A stretch of DNA of 64,000 nt. It comes from Symsagittifera roscoffensis. Lineage: Eukaryota > Xenacoelomorpha > Acoela > Convolutidae. A model generated the notes under the pieces. It did no database searches. It was not told the DNA's origin and worked only from the letters and a program-made list of their open reading frames with translations. The position numbers and the translations under genes are program-made. Where the stretch lies: assembly GCF_963678635.1 (NCBI RefSeq), contig NC_087063.1:85547574-85611573 (forward strand), in the 5' to 3' direction. Shown in pieces: positions 38,371 through 49,004 of the stretch. The first letter of the stretch is position 1. Each line of letters opens with the position of its first letter.

Positions 38371-39580
38371 TGAGCACAATAGCAGCTGTCGAAGGGGCTA
38401 CTTGTTAGGCATCTGGTTCCTGACAGTGTACATTGAAGCTTTTTTTAAACTTCCCAGTCGCCTTCCTTCCACGACTGAGCACAATAGCAGCTGTCGAAGG
38501 GGCTACTTGTTAGGCATCTGGTTCCTGACACTGTACATTGAAGCACTTTTTAAACTTCCCAGTCGCCTTCCTTCCACGGCTGAGCACAATAGCAGCTGTC
38601 GAAGGGGCTATTTGTTAGGCATCTGGTTCCTGACACTGTACATTTTAAGCACTTTTTAAACTTCCCAGTCGCCTTCCTTCCACGACTGAGCACAATAGCA
38701 GCTGTCGAAGAGGCTACTTGTTAGGCATCTGGTTCCTGACACTGTACATTGAAGCACTTTTTAAATTTCCCAGTCGCCTTCCTTCCACGACTGAGCACAA
38801 TAGCAGCTGTCGAAGGGACTACTTGTTAGGCATCTGGTTCCTGACACTGTACATTGAAGCACTTTTTAAACTTCCCACTCGCCTTCCTTCCACGACTGAG
38901 CACAATAGCAGCTGTCGAAGGGGCTACTTGTTAGGCATCTGGTTCCTGACACTGTACATTGAACCACTTTTTAAACTTCCCAGTCGCCTTCCTTCCACGA
39001 CTGAGCACAATAGCAGCTGTCGAAGGGGCTACTTGTTAGGCATCTGGTTCCTGACACTGAACATCGAAGCACTTTTGAAACTTCCCAGTCGCCTTCCTTC
39101 CACGACTGAGCACAATAGCAGCTGTCGAAGGGGCTACTTGTTAGGCATCTGGTTCCTGACACTGTACATTGAAGCACTTTTTAAACTTCCCAGTTGCCTT
39201 CCTTCCACGACTGAGCACAAAAGCATTTGTCGAAGGGGCTACTTGTTAGGCATCTGGTTCCTGACGCTGTACATTGAAGCACTTTTTAAACTTCCCAGTC
39301 GCCTTCCTTCCACGACTGAGCACAATAGCAGCTGTCGAAGGGTCTACTTGTTAGGCATCTGGTTCCTGACACTGTACATTGAAGCTTTTTTTAAACTTCC
39401 CAGTCGCCTTCCTTCCACGACTGAGCACAATAGCAGCTGTCGAAGGGGCTACTTGTTAGGCATCTGGTTCCTGACACTACATTGCACCACTTTTTAAACT
39501 TCCCAGTCGCCTTCCTTCCACGAGTGAGCACAATAGCAGCTGTCGAAGGGGCTACTTGTTAGGCATCTGGTTCCTGACAC

Positions 39581-39946
39581 AGTCGTTGAAGGAAGGCGAC
39601 TGGGAAGTTTAAAAAGTGCTTCAATGTACAGTGTCAGGAACCAGATGCCTAACAAGTAGCCCCTTCGACAGCTGCTATTGTGCTCACTCGTGGAAGGAAG
39701 GCGACTGGGAAGTTTAAAAAGTGCTTCAATGTACAGTGTCAGGAACCAGATGCCTAACAAGTAGCCCCTTCGACAGCTGCTATTGTGCTCAGCCGTGGAA
39801 GGAAGGCGACTGGGAAGTTTAATAAATGCTTCAATGTACAGTGTCAGGAACCAGATGCCTAACAAGTAGCCCCTTCGACAGCTGCTATTGTGCTCAGTCG
39901 TTGAAGGAAGGCGACTGGGAAGTTTAAAAAGTGCTTCAATGTACAG
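39581..39946 (-). repeat. Inverted island of 3.5 satellite units
   Basis: Here the 105-bp units run in the opposite direction: the forward unit stops after TTCCTGACAC at 39580, and the sequence becomes AGTCGTTGAAGGAAGGCGAC, the reverse complement of the unit. It returns to forward after CAATGTACAG near 39946, joining AGCACAATAGC. One inverted unit carries the CGAGTGAGC variant found in the forward unit just to the left, so it was probably formed from local units. It is the only inverted segment I found in the array. Confidence 0.9.
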
Positions 39947-42900
39947 AGCACAATAGCAGCTGTCGAAGGGGCTACTTGTTAGGCATCTGGTTCCTGACAC
40001 TGTACATTGAAGCACTTTTTAAACTTCCCAGTCGCCTTCCTTCCACGGCTGAGCACAATAGCAGCTGTCGAAGGGGCTACTTGTTAGGCATCTGGTTCCT
40101 GACACTGTACATTGAAGCACTTTTTAAACTTCCCAGTCGCCTTCCTTCCACGGCTGAGCACAATAGCAGCTGTCGAAGGGGCTACTTGTTAGGCATCTGG
40201 TTCCTGACACTGTACATTGAAGCACTTTTTAAACTTCCCAGTCGCCTTCCTTACACGACTGAGCACAATAGCATTTGTCGAAGGGGCTACTTGTTAGGCA
40301 TCTGGTTCCTGACACTGTACATTGAAGCACTTTTTAAACTTTCCAGTCGCCTTCCTTCCATGGCTGAGCACAATAGCAGCTGTCGAAGGGGCTACTTGTT
40401 AGGCATCTGGTTCCTGACACTGTATATTGAAGCACTTTTTAAACTTCCCAGTCGCCTTCCTTCCACGACTGAGCACAATAGCATTTGTCGAAGGGGTTAC
40501 TTGTTAGGCATCTGGTTCCTGACACTGTACATTGAAGCACTTTTTAAACTTCCCAGTCGCCTTCCTTCCACGACTGAGCACAATAGCATTTGTCGAAGGG
40601 GCTACTTGTTAGGCATCTGGTTCCTGACACTGTACATTGAAGCACTTTTTAAACTTTCCAGTCGCCTTCCTTCCACGGCTGAGCACAATAGCATTTGTCG
40701 AAGGGGCTACTTGTTAGGCATCTGGTTCCTGACACTGTACATTGAAGCACTTTTTAAACTTTCCAGTCGCCTTCCTTCCACGGCTGAGCACAATAGCAGC
40801 TGTCGAAGGGGCTACTTGTTAGGCATCTGGTTCCTGACACTGTACATTGAAGCACTTTTTAAACTTCCCAGTTGCCTTCCTTCCACGACTGAGCACAAAA
40901 GCATTTGTCGAAGGGGCTACTTGTTAGGCATCTGGTTCCTGACACTGTACATTGAAGCACTTTTTAAACTTCCCAGTCGCCTTCCTTCCACGACTGAGCA
41001 CAATAGCAGCTGTCGAAGGGTCTACTTGTTAGGCATCTGGTTCCTGACACTGTACATTGAAGCACTTTTTAAACTTCCCAGTCGCCTTCCTTCCACGACT
41101 GAGCACAATAGCAGCTGTCGAAGGGGCTACTTGTTAGGCATCTGGTTCCTGACACTACATTGCACCACTTTTTAAACTTCCCAGTCGCCTTCCTTCCACG
41201 AGTGAGCACAATAGCAGCTGTCGAAGGGGCTACTTGTTAGGCATCTGGTTCCTGACACTGTACATTGAAGCACTTTTTAAACTTCCCAGTCGCCTTCCTT
41301 CCACGGCTGAGCACAATAGCAGCTGTCGAAGGGGCTACTTGTTAGGCATCTGGTTCCTGACACTGTACATTGAAGCACTTTTTAAACTTCCCAGTCGCCT
41401 TCCTTACACGACTGAGCACAATAGCATTTGTCGAAGGGGCTACTTGTTAGGCATCTGGTTCCTGACACTGTACATTGAAGCACTTTTTAAACTTTCCAGT
41501 CGCCTTCCTTCCACGGCTGAGCACAATAGCAGCTGTCGAAGGGGCTACTTGTTAGGCATCTGGTTCCTGACACTGTACATTGAAGCACTTTTTAAACTTC
41601 CCAGTCGCCTTCCTTCCACGGCTGAGCACAATAGCAGCTGTCGAAGGGGCTACTTGTTAGGCATCTGGTTCCTGACACTGTACATTGAAGCACTTTTTAA
41701 ACTTCCCAGTCGCCTTCCTTCCACGGCTGAGCACAATAGCAGCTGTCGAAGGGGCTACTTGTTAGGCATCTGGTTCCTGACACTGTACATTGAAGCACTT
41801 TTTAAACTTCCCAGTCGCCTTCCTTACACGACTGAGCACAATAGCATTTGTCGAAGGGGCTACTTGTTAGGCATCTGGTTCCTGACACTGTACATTGAAG
41901 CACTTTTTAAACTTTCCAGTCGCCTTCCTTCCACGGCTGAGCACAATAGCAGCTGTCGAAGGGGCTACTTGTTAGGCATCTGGTTCCTGACACTGTACAT
42001 TGAAGCACTTTTTAAACTTCCCAGTCGCCTTCCTTCCACGACTGAGCACAATAGCATTTGTCGAAGGGGTTACTTGTTAGGCATCTGGTTCCTGACACTG
42101 TACATTGAAGCACTTTTTAAACTTCCCAGTCGCCTTCCTTCCACGACTGAGCACAATAGCATTTGTCGAAGGGGCTACTTGTTAGGCATCTGGTTCCTGA
42201 CACTGTACATTGAAGCACTTTTTAAACTTTCCAGTCGCCTTCCTTCCACGGCTGAGCACAATAGCAGCTGTCGAAGGGGCTACTTGTTAGGCATCTGGTT
42301 CCTGACACTGAAGCACTTTTTAAACTTCCCAGTCGCCTTCCTTCCACGGCTGAGCCCAATAGCAGGTGTCGAAGGGGCTACTTGTTAGACATCTGGTTCC
42401 TGACACTGTACATTGAAGCACTTTTTAAACTTCCCAGTCGCCTTCCTTCCACGACTGAGCACAATAGCATTTGTCGAAGGGGCTACTTGTTAGGCATCTG
42501 GTTCCTGACACTGTACATTGAAGCACTTTTTAAACTTTCCAGTCGCCTTCCTTCCACGGCTGAGCACAATAGCAGCTGTCGAAGGGGCTACTTGTTAGGC
42601 ATCTGGTTCCTGACACTGTACATTGAAGCACTTTTTAAACTTCCCAGTCGCCTTCCTTCCACGACTGAGCACAAAAGCATTTGTCGAAGGGGCTACTTGT
42701 TAGGCATCTGGTTCCTGACACTGTACATTGAAGCACTTTTTAAACTTCCCAGTCGCCTTCATTCCACGGCTGAGCACAATAGCAGCTGTCGAAGGGGCTA
42801 CTTGTTAGGCATCTGGTTCCTGACACTGTACATTGAAGCACTTTTTAAACTTCCCGGTCGCCTTCCTTCCATGGCTGAGCACAATAGCAGCTGTCGAAGG

Positions 42901-43546
42901 GGCTACTTGTTAGGCATCTGGTTTCTGACACTGTACATTGAAGCACTTTTTAAACTTCCCAGTCGCCTTCCTTCCTCGGCTGAGCACAATAGCAGCTGTC
43001 GAAGGGGCTACTTGTTAGGCATCTGTTTCCTGACACTGTACATTGAAGCACTTTTTAAACTTCCCAGTCGCCTTCCTTCCACGGCTGAGCACAATAGCAG
43101 CTGTCGAAGGGGCTACTTGTTAGGCATCTGGTTCCTGACACTGTACATTGAAGCACTTTTTAAACTTCCCAGTCGCCTTCCTTCCACGACTGAGCACAAT
43201 AGCAGCTGTCGAAGGGGCTACTTGTTAGGCATCTGGTTCCTGACACTGTACATTGAAGCACTTTTTAAACTTCCCAGTCGCCTTCCTTCCACGACTGAGC
43301 ACAATAGCAGCTGTCGAAGGGGCTACATGTTAGGCATCTGGTTCCTGACACTACATTGAACCACTTTTTAAACTTCCCAGTCGCCTTCCTTCCACGGCTG
43401 AGCACAATAGCAGCTGTCGAAGGGGCTACTTGTTAGGCATCTGGTTCCTGACACTGTACATTGAAGCACTTTTTAAACTTCCCAGTCGCCTTCCTTCCAC
43501 GACTGAGCACAATAGCAGCTGTCGAAGGGGCTACTTGTTAGGCATC

Positions 43547-43819
43547 AACCGTATTATATTTCCTGGTTTGGACAAGAATTGCACGACCACAACATCCTTC
43601 CTGAAGACTCTGACAGGATGTCGTTAGTTTCTCGCTTGGACTATGGCCAAACTGACTGTGTAACTTCTTTATGACATCTGGGTCTGTCAATTTTCTTCCT
43701 AACAAAAAAGAATCAATTACCTCGCCAGGAAGCAGAGATACTACGTTAGTATGGCCTGTTGTGGTCTCCTTCAAAGGCATTGCTGTCATGCTCTGATCCA
43801 GAGGAAAGTTGTTTTTCAC
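43547..43819 (-). pseudogene. Retroelement fragment with pre-integrase-like motif
   Basis: On the - strand the open frame includes VVSLLPGEVIDSFLLGRKL followed by DPDVIKKLHSQFGHSPSEKL. The IKKLHxQFGHxxxxKL string resembles the zinc-binding segment just before the integrase core of LTR-type retroelement polyproteins (LHxxxGHxxxxKL). The second cysteine pair, integrase core and LTRs are not recognisable. The satellite array ends directly against this fragment, so the junction may mark an insertion or breakpoint. Family-level assignment is tentative. Confidence 0.4.
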
Positions 43820-45359
43820 ACATTAAGCTTGAACTTAGCGGCTTTCATAGATTTTAGGCTTAAGAGCATAACGGGCTTCAGTAGTAAAAAAAAATTGCAC
43901 TAAGAAAAAAAGACATTTTCAAGTTTTTTCTTGAAGTTATTTTCAAGTTTTTCTTTCAATTTTGGTTTTGTTTTATTGAACATGTGTTGGAGGAATATTC
44001 TGTTCTGTATGCAATTAAAGCAATCGGCCATCATTGTTGTTAATTAGGCGCTCAATCTTTTTCTTCGATCATTAATGTAAAAGTTGAAGAATTTAGATTT
44101 TGTTGATGAGAGGAAGAATTAAGCGAGCCAAAAACATTTTACTCAATTCCGAACTCAATTCATTCCGGTTGAGTAGATAGAATGCAGGTGAGTATGTGGA
44201 TGCAGGCAGATCTCAGTAGAGAACCAGTGAAACTGTTCAAAGACTGTTATTGTATCTCCTGATATGGTATTTCCTGATAGCAGGCTACATAGGGAGGTAA
44301 CAACTAGTGAACAGCAGACAAAAACATTATATTTAATGGCGTTTTCCTTTTGTGTACACTACATCGTTTTGTGTGGCCAAAGACTATTTCCAGTATCACA
44401 ATAGGTCATCGCTATTTAACAATAAGTAGCTCTCAAAGCTAACAGCAAGAAAGCCCGAACAGTGTTGTTGAATGAAAAAATAGCGAAACAATCTGGTCCA
44501 CATATCATATCAGAAGTTGAACATGCGAGAGCGACTGTATGGATGAACAGCTGAGACAATAGGCACAAATAGCACACAATTCTACTCGTCTCACAGTGTA
44601 GTCAATTTGGACAAGGAAACTTGTGCGTTTTCACTACCAGCACCTTGTTGCCCATCCATAATCCATACAGATGGTTCACTACAGAGTGAGCTACAATCAG
44701 ACAAAAAAAAGCAATCATATCAACAGGTTTTCAACCACAAAAGAGTTATTAAATTTTAGAACTGCACTTTCATCATGAAAAGGCGCTTTCATCATGAAAA
44801 GGTTAGCAAAAAACAATTATCCCGCCCTGGCCACATTCCAATCTGAAAATCAGTCCCAGTCAATCAAATTAGCTGCTTTAAAATTTCTTCATGCTTGCAA
44901 CTTTTCCTGCGTGTCACCAAAGTTTGAGCTAGTGCTTGTCTCTAATCATAAATAACATCAAACAATGATATTTTTTTGAGCTAGTAGGTGCAATAAAATT
45001 GGCTCAAGTGCAAGTTCCAGTATTGCCATTTCAACAAGGATTGCGGTTGCTGTGCAAGTAGCACAGAATATTCCGATCATAGTCGTAAATAAAACAAAAA
45101 GTTTCTTCAGGTTTTTTTTTCAATTAGGTAACGAAAGCCCTAATTTAAGGCAAATTCGACAGTCATAGTAAAATAAGAAAATCTGGCTAAGCTTTGTGTC
45201 AAAAAGTGACTAGAAAAAAAACGAAATGTTGTGCTAAAACAAAAAAAATCAGTTGAAATTTTTTTCTGATCCAAAAACGGCGCAAGAAACTTCAAAAACT
45301 ACTTAAAAAAACAAATTGTTATGGCTTATTTTTCAAAAATAAAACCTGTTTGTTTGGTT
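43820..45359. other. AT-rich intronic DNA, nothing recognised
   Basis: No coding region, tandem repeat or RNA gene that I can support. It may hold eroded parts of the retroelement to its left. Confidence 0.45.
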
Positions 45360-45705
45360 TACTTGCTCAAAATTAGACTTAAACTCAAAAATAAATTTCA
45401 ACCCGGATTTTTTTGGACACTGGGACAACCTTTTGAAAATTTTTCTGTCTTTTGAATCAGAACTGAAAAGGCTTTAATATGATAAATCACTTCACCCGCA
45501 CGATGGTTATTTCTGGTAAATGCTAAGGTGGACAAAAAGAAAAAGCCTGCTCGCTTACCTTATTTGCTTGAAATAAGGCCAAAAATCACAAAATAACTGG
45601 TTTTTCTCGACACAGAGCAATTTTTTCGAATCTGTTGTTCGAATCAAGACTGAAAGCGTCTTAATATGGCGTATGACTCGAGCTATTACGATAATTATTT
45701 GTGGT
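45360..45705. repeat. Diverged tandem duplication, about 195-bp spacing
   Basis: The stretch from about 45360 (ACTTGCTCAAAATTAGAC onward, through GAATCAGAACTGAAAAGGC, TTAATATG and GGTTATTTCTGGTAA) reappears from about 45558 (ATTTGCTTGAAATAAGGC, GAATCAAGACTGAAAGCG, TTAATATGG, AATTATTTGTGGTA). The blocks are collinear but well diverged, so this is an old duplication of unknown origin. Confidence 0.5.
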
Positions 45706-47635
45706 ACTTAATTAAGCATAAAAAAAAACAGCAGCCAAGCGGAGCATCGCATCACTTACGATGCAACAAAGCGTAGCATTGCAGGCTAGTGAATAGAATA
45801 GAGAATGGAAATAACCAAGCTTGAAAAAATGTTTAAAAAAACTGATTTTTTTTTTAAAGAAAAGATGAAAAGTTCAATTTCAGGAAAAGAGTCGAGAAAC
45901 AACTACCAACATCAAATTAGCTTTTTGTTTTTATCGAGCAGCTCTTAGCCGATCAGTGTGTGCGTAGAAGCACCTTGATTCGAAAAAAAATGTCAAACGA
46001 AATGGTTATCAAAAAACTTTAAGGCGATTAAGTTTTACTAACTTTCAAACCACAACCCAAGTGAATTATTTGGCATGAAAGGGCATTAGGAAGGACATTC
46101 AAGTGCATTAAAGTGAAGGTCATTAAAGTACCATTATGCCAGAAAAGAGAAATTGAAGTACAGTCTTTTCACGAAAAATAAAACTAATTTTTTATACATT
46201 TTTGTGAAATTGGCTTAGTTTCATTGATCGTAAAAGATTCATGAGTTTAACAAAAGCTTCGTATCTTTTTTCGGAAATTAAAAAGGTGAAGCTTAAAGCG
46301 GCTGTTTGATGTTATCTCTTATTGTCATTTTTGGTAGAAGTTAGAGCTAATCAAGTAATGGAAGTGCAGTCTTCATCAAGCATCCTGAAATATCTTTTCA
46401 GTTGCTAAAAACGATCCTTGTTTCGCTTGCGAGAGAAAGTGGCTTGTAATTGGGTACTATATTTTTTCCGATAACTTAATTTTTCTTACAAATCAGTGAG
46501 AAATTGAACTTGCTTCATTTTTGAACCTTAATAACTTCCAGTATCGTTCCCACTTTGTCTGGAGAAGACAAATTTGTCCTTGCCTCCTAACGTGGTTTTC
46601 GAGTCCCGGTCGGCTCGTTTTTTTTTCAGTATGTATGAAATGGAAAAAAAACTTTCGGTAAAAATTGAATGGCCTGATTATAGTTTTTTGTCTAGACAAT
46701 GCCATAAATCTGCTGCGTTATGTTTATTCAAACTTAAGTATTTTTTTCTCTATTTTTTCTCAGATTTATATAGTTTTCTTTTTCTTTGAAGATCTAAATT
46801 TTCGCATTGAATTTGATAAAACGGGCAGTGCTCTGTAACCCAATTGGGTTCGTTAACTGTCCCCTCACTGTTTCTGGTGCTTCATGTTTAAATTATCGTT
46901 ATATGCATATTTACCATTAACAATGAGAAATGAATTCTTTCTTTTTTCTCTTTCGTTTGTTAAGTTAGATTATTTGCCAAATCACGTTTTTTTCTTGTGT
47001 TGTGTTGATTTACTCTTGTTATTGGAAATTTTCTAACCCTGACTTAGTATATAGCTTCCACTTGTATTTTTTAGGCTTGAAGGTTTTATTTGGCCTAATC
47101 AGTTTCAGTTTATGTGTTATTGCCCTAATCAACTTATTTTGTGTCGTTGAAGGGAAACATTGATGAATATTTGGAAAACTAATAATTCAGGTCGGCTGTG
47201 GTGTAAAAGTTGAAACTTAATCGCTCAAATTTCAAATTTTTTTATTACAAAATTTTCATATGGTTATTTTTTTTATTTTAGGCTCTATGGGCGTCTACCC
47301 ACGTGTTTTTGGTTAAGTGGATACTTGGTAAATACTGAAAGCTTACTTATTGCTGTTGGTTGTTGCTCGACTGTTTTTCTTAAATTAAATTTTTCGCATT
47401 TTACTTTAATTTCAATATTTTACTTTCAATTTTTTTGTCTATGTCTTCGGTTTGGTTGGTTAATTCCGTCTACTTCTCTAGCCGCTAGCTGTCAATATCC
47501 TCTCCGTGTCTTTGTAAATACTATGACAAGTCCCGAGGGAAATGAAGTAGAAGTTATCAAAATGATTGCTAAAATTGAATGAATAAAAGATTAATTTTGA
47601 GAAAGTGGCAACTGTTTTCACGGTTCACTATTTAG
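45706..47635. other. End of giant intron, nothing recognised
   Basis: AT-rich. A short stretch near 46590-46612 resembles a tRNA T-arm box followed by a T run, but the stem does not pair. The final bases form the exon 3 acceptor. Confidence 0.45.
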
Positions 47636-47841
47636 ATGTGGTGTACGGTCAGAGGAGTAGCACGCGGGATGTGCAGCAAGTAGTGGACCCTATCGTGGAG
47701 GCAGTACTGAAGGGCTTCCATGGAACTGTGTTCGCCTATGGCCAAACTGGCTCTGGCAAAACGCACACGATGAGTGGCACTGCACAGGAGCCAGGGATCA
47801 TTCCGCTCTCAGTGAAGAAAATCTTCGAAACTATCGCTCAG
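47636..47841 (+). CDS. Kinesin motor, coding exon 3 (P-loop)
   Basis: This 206-bp exon completes D41 and encodes residues 42-109. It contains [13 protein letters not shown], the helix [15 protein letters not shown], and [17 protein letters not shown], the nucleotide-binding P-loop (G76-T83) with its invariant lysine and threonine. It ends in [16 protein letters not shown], the conserved G-I-I-P turn. The P-loop binds ATP phosphates during microtubule stepping. The acceptor is TTCACTATTTAG at 47635 and the donor CAG|GTAGGC at 47842, phase 0. All signature residues are intact, so nothing suggests a pseudogene. An open frame starts further left at 47605, but those codons are intronic: phase and homology begin at 47636. 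Confidence 0.93.
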
Positions 47842-48093
47842 GTAGGCGACTGACAAGTCATTCCTAGTATCACTGAAAGATTTTTTCCATTGTTTTTTTT
47901 TTAAAACATCGCAGAATTCTAAAAGTGATGTTATCTTAGCCACTTAGAGACAGGCATCTACTTCCTAATTCTTCTACTTCTGCTCAAAATTTAAGATTGG
48001 AACACTCTGCAACTCAGTAGTTTTTTTCTAAATGTCGAATATCTAGATTTGTGAATAAACAGATAAAAAGACAACTTTATCTCTGTTATACAG
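47842..48093 (+). other. Kinesin intron 3 (252 bp)
   Basis: Donor GTAGGC at 47842, acceptor TCTGTTATACAG ending at 48093, phase 0. AT-rich, with no feature inside. Confidence 0.85.
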
Positions 48094-48250
48094 GAGCAAA
48101 GTGACCGCGCTTATCTTCTCCGAGTTTCCTACTTCGAGATATATCTTGAGAGAATCACCGATCTGCTGGCGGAAAGATCACCTGACCGAAATAATCAGAA
48201 CAGGTTCTTGGAGGTGAAGGAAGACCAAAACAGGGAGCCTTATGTGTGTG
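48094..48250 (+). CDS. Kinesin motor, coding exon 4
   Basis: Residues 110-161 plus the first base of G162. It encodes AYLLRVSYFEIYLERITDLL, the strongly conserved VSYxEIYNExxxDLL segment of the motor core (the usual N is L here). A loop with AERSPDRNNQNR follows, then FLEVKEDQNREPYVCG, the beta hairpin usually reading LxIREDxxxGxYVxGL. The loop between DLL and FLEV is hydrophilic. The acceptor is ATACAG at 48093 and the donor GTGAGT at 48251. A longer frame runs on into the intron, but the donor and the fit of split codon G+GA to the next exon fix the boundary. Confidence 0.9.
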
Positions 48251-49004
48251 GTGAGTTGTCAGACCTTGGAGGCTTGTTTGCGTTGAGTTTGTTGACACTT
48301 ACTCACACATACAGGTGGGACAGTTCCATCACTTATGTGCTCTCTCTCTCATCTCCATTGTTGCGCCATAATGATGCATTGCATTGCATTCCCTATTCCC
48401 TTTTGCTTTCTATTTTGAGAAGAACACTTTGTCTATGGCTATTATTTTCGTGGCTATCCCATTTGGTATGAGATTAAAATGATGTTTTGCATGCACTCTG
48501 TCACAGCTAAGTGAACTTTTTCGAGAAACGTGAACATTTGCAGATATGAATATTGTCTCAATGCGAAAATGTTTGTGAAATTTTTGGTGCCCCATTTTAG
48601 AGAAGGGGTGCTCTTACTAACAGACTGGTATCGGTGTTCTTTCGAGTAGATGGCATAAGTTCCTATATTTGTAAATGAGCCTTATGAGTGGTTTCCGGTC
48701 AATAAGACGACAGCTGTTAAGATGAAAAACCGCTTTTGGTGGGACTTTAAGACGACGATACACGCAATTTTCTACATTGCATTTGTGAGAAGTTTGAAGC
48801 GCTGAAATTGGAACTGCTCGTTGTACATCGTGTTGGTTAGGATGTGGCCTGTCGTCTCATGTACCGAGTAGCGTGATGATGATTACAGGATGATACTGGT
48901 ATCCTGTTTATACTAGTGGAGTTCAATTGTGAATGTGATAGTGTTCGTTTAGTTTGCTACTCACTGACTGAGTGAGTGAGTGAGTGAGTGAGTAAGTGTT
49001 TCAG
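48251..49004 (+). other. Kinesin intron 4 (754 bp) with TGAG repeat at acceptor
   Basis: Donor GTGAGT at 48251, acceptor AAGTGTTTCAG ending at 49004, phase 1. A (TGAG)n microsatellite at about 48966-48996 lies just upstream of the acceptor, where a pyrimidine tract is normally expected. Nothing else is recognised. Confidence 0.85.

Larger units (their letters stand above)
9177..43546 (+). repeat. 105-bp satellite array, about 327 copies (34.4 kb)
   Basis: Head-to-tail repeats of a 105-bp unit containing CAGTCGCCTTCCTTCCACGA, CAATAGCAGCTGTCGAAGGG and CTACTTGTTAGGCATCTGG. The period is read from units recurring at exact 105-bp multiples. Most units differ by a few substitutions. Indels include a recurring 103-bp unit lacking GT in CACTGTACATT. 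The array starts in mid-unit at 9177 and ends in mid-unit at 43546. One + strand frame is open, giving a repeated 35-residue string with LGIWFLTLYIEALFKLPSRL. Frequent amino-acid-changing variants, frame-breaking indels and the lack of an initiating or terminal domain argue against a protein. It is best called intronic satellite DNA. Confidence 0.95.
800..47635 (+). other. Giant kinesin intron 2 (46,836 bp)
   Basis: This phase-1 intron runs from donor GTTAGT at 800 to the acceptor TTCACTATTTAG ending at 47635. It separates residue 40 from the P-loop exon. The contents are separately listed retroelement relics, all antisense to the gene where orientation can be read except the 4639-4947 fragment, and the 34.4 kb satellite array. 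The join is inferred from phase and motif continuity. I found no kinesin-like exon inside the intron, and none is needed to complete the fold. Confidence 0.7.

Noticed and set aside
9177-43546. CRISPR-like array of regular repeats
   Set aside because: There are no unique spacers: the whole 105-bp period is conserved, and the context is a eukaryotic intron.
9177-43546. Centromeric satellite interpretation
   Set aside because: A period of 105 bp is possible for a centromere, but no CENP-B-like box was seen and the array sits inside an apparently intact gene. It cannot be excluded without genome-wide data.
46574-46630. tRNA-like T-arm box (TTCGAGTCCCGG) followed by a T run, possible tRNA or SINE
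   Set aside because: The T stem does not pair and no D-arm, anticodon arm or acceptor stem can be drawn. At most it is a decayed SINE trace.
47325-47582. 85-codon + strand open frame just before exon 3
   Set aside because: It has no domain, AT-rich composition and no splice relation to the kinesin frame; it is intronic.
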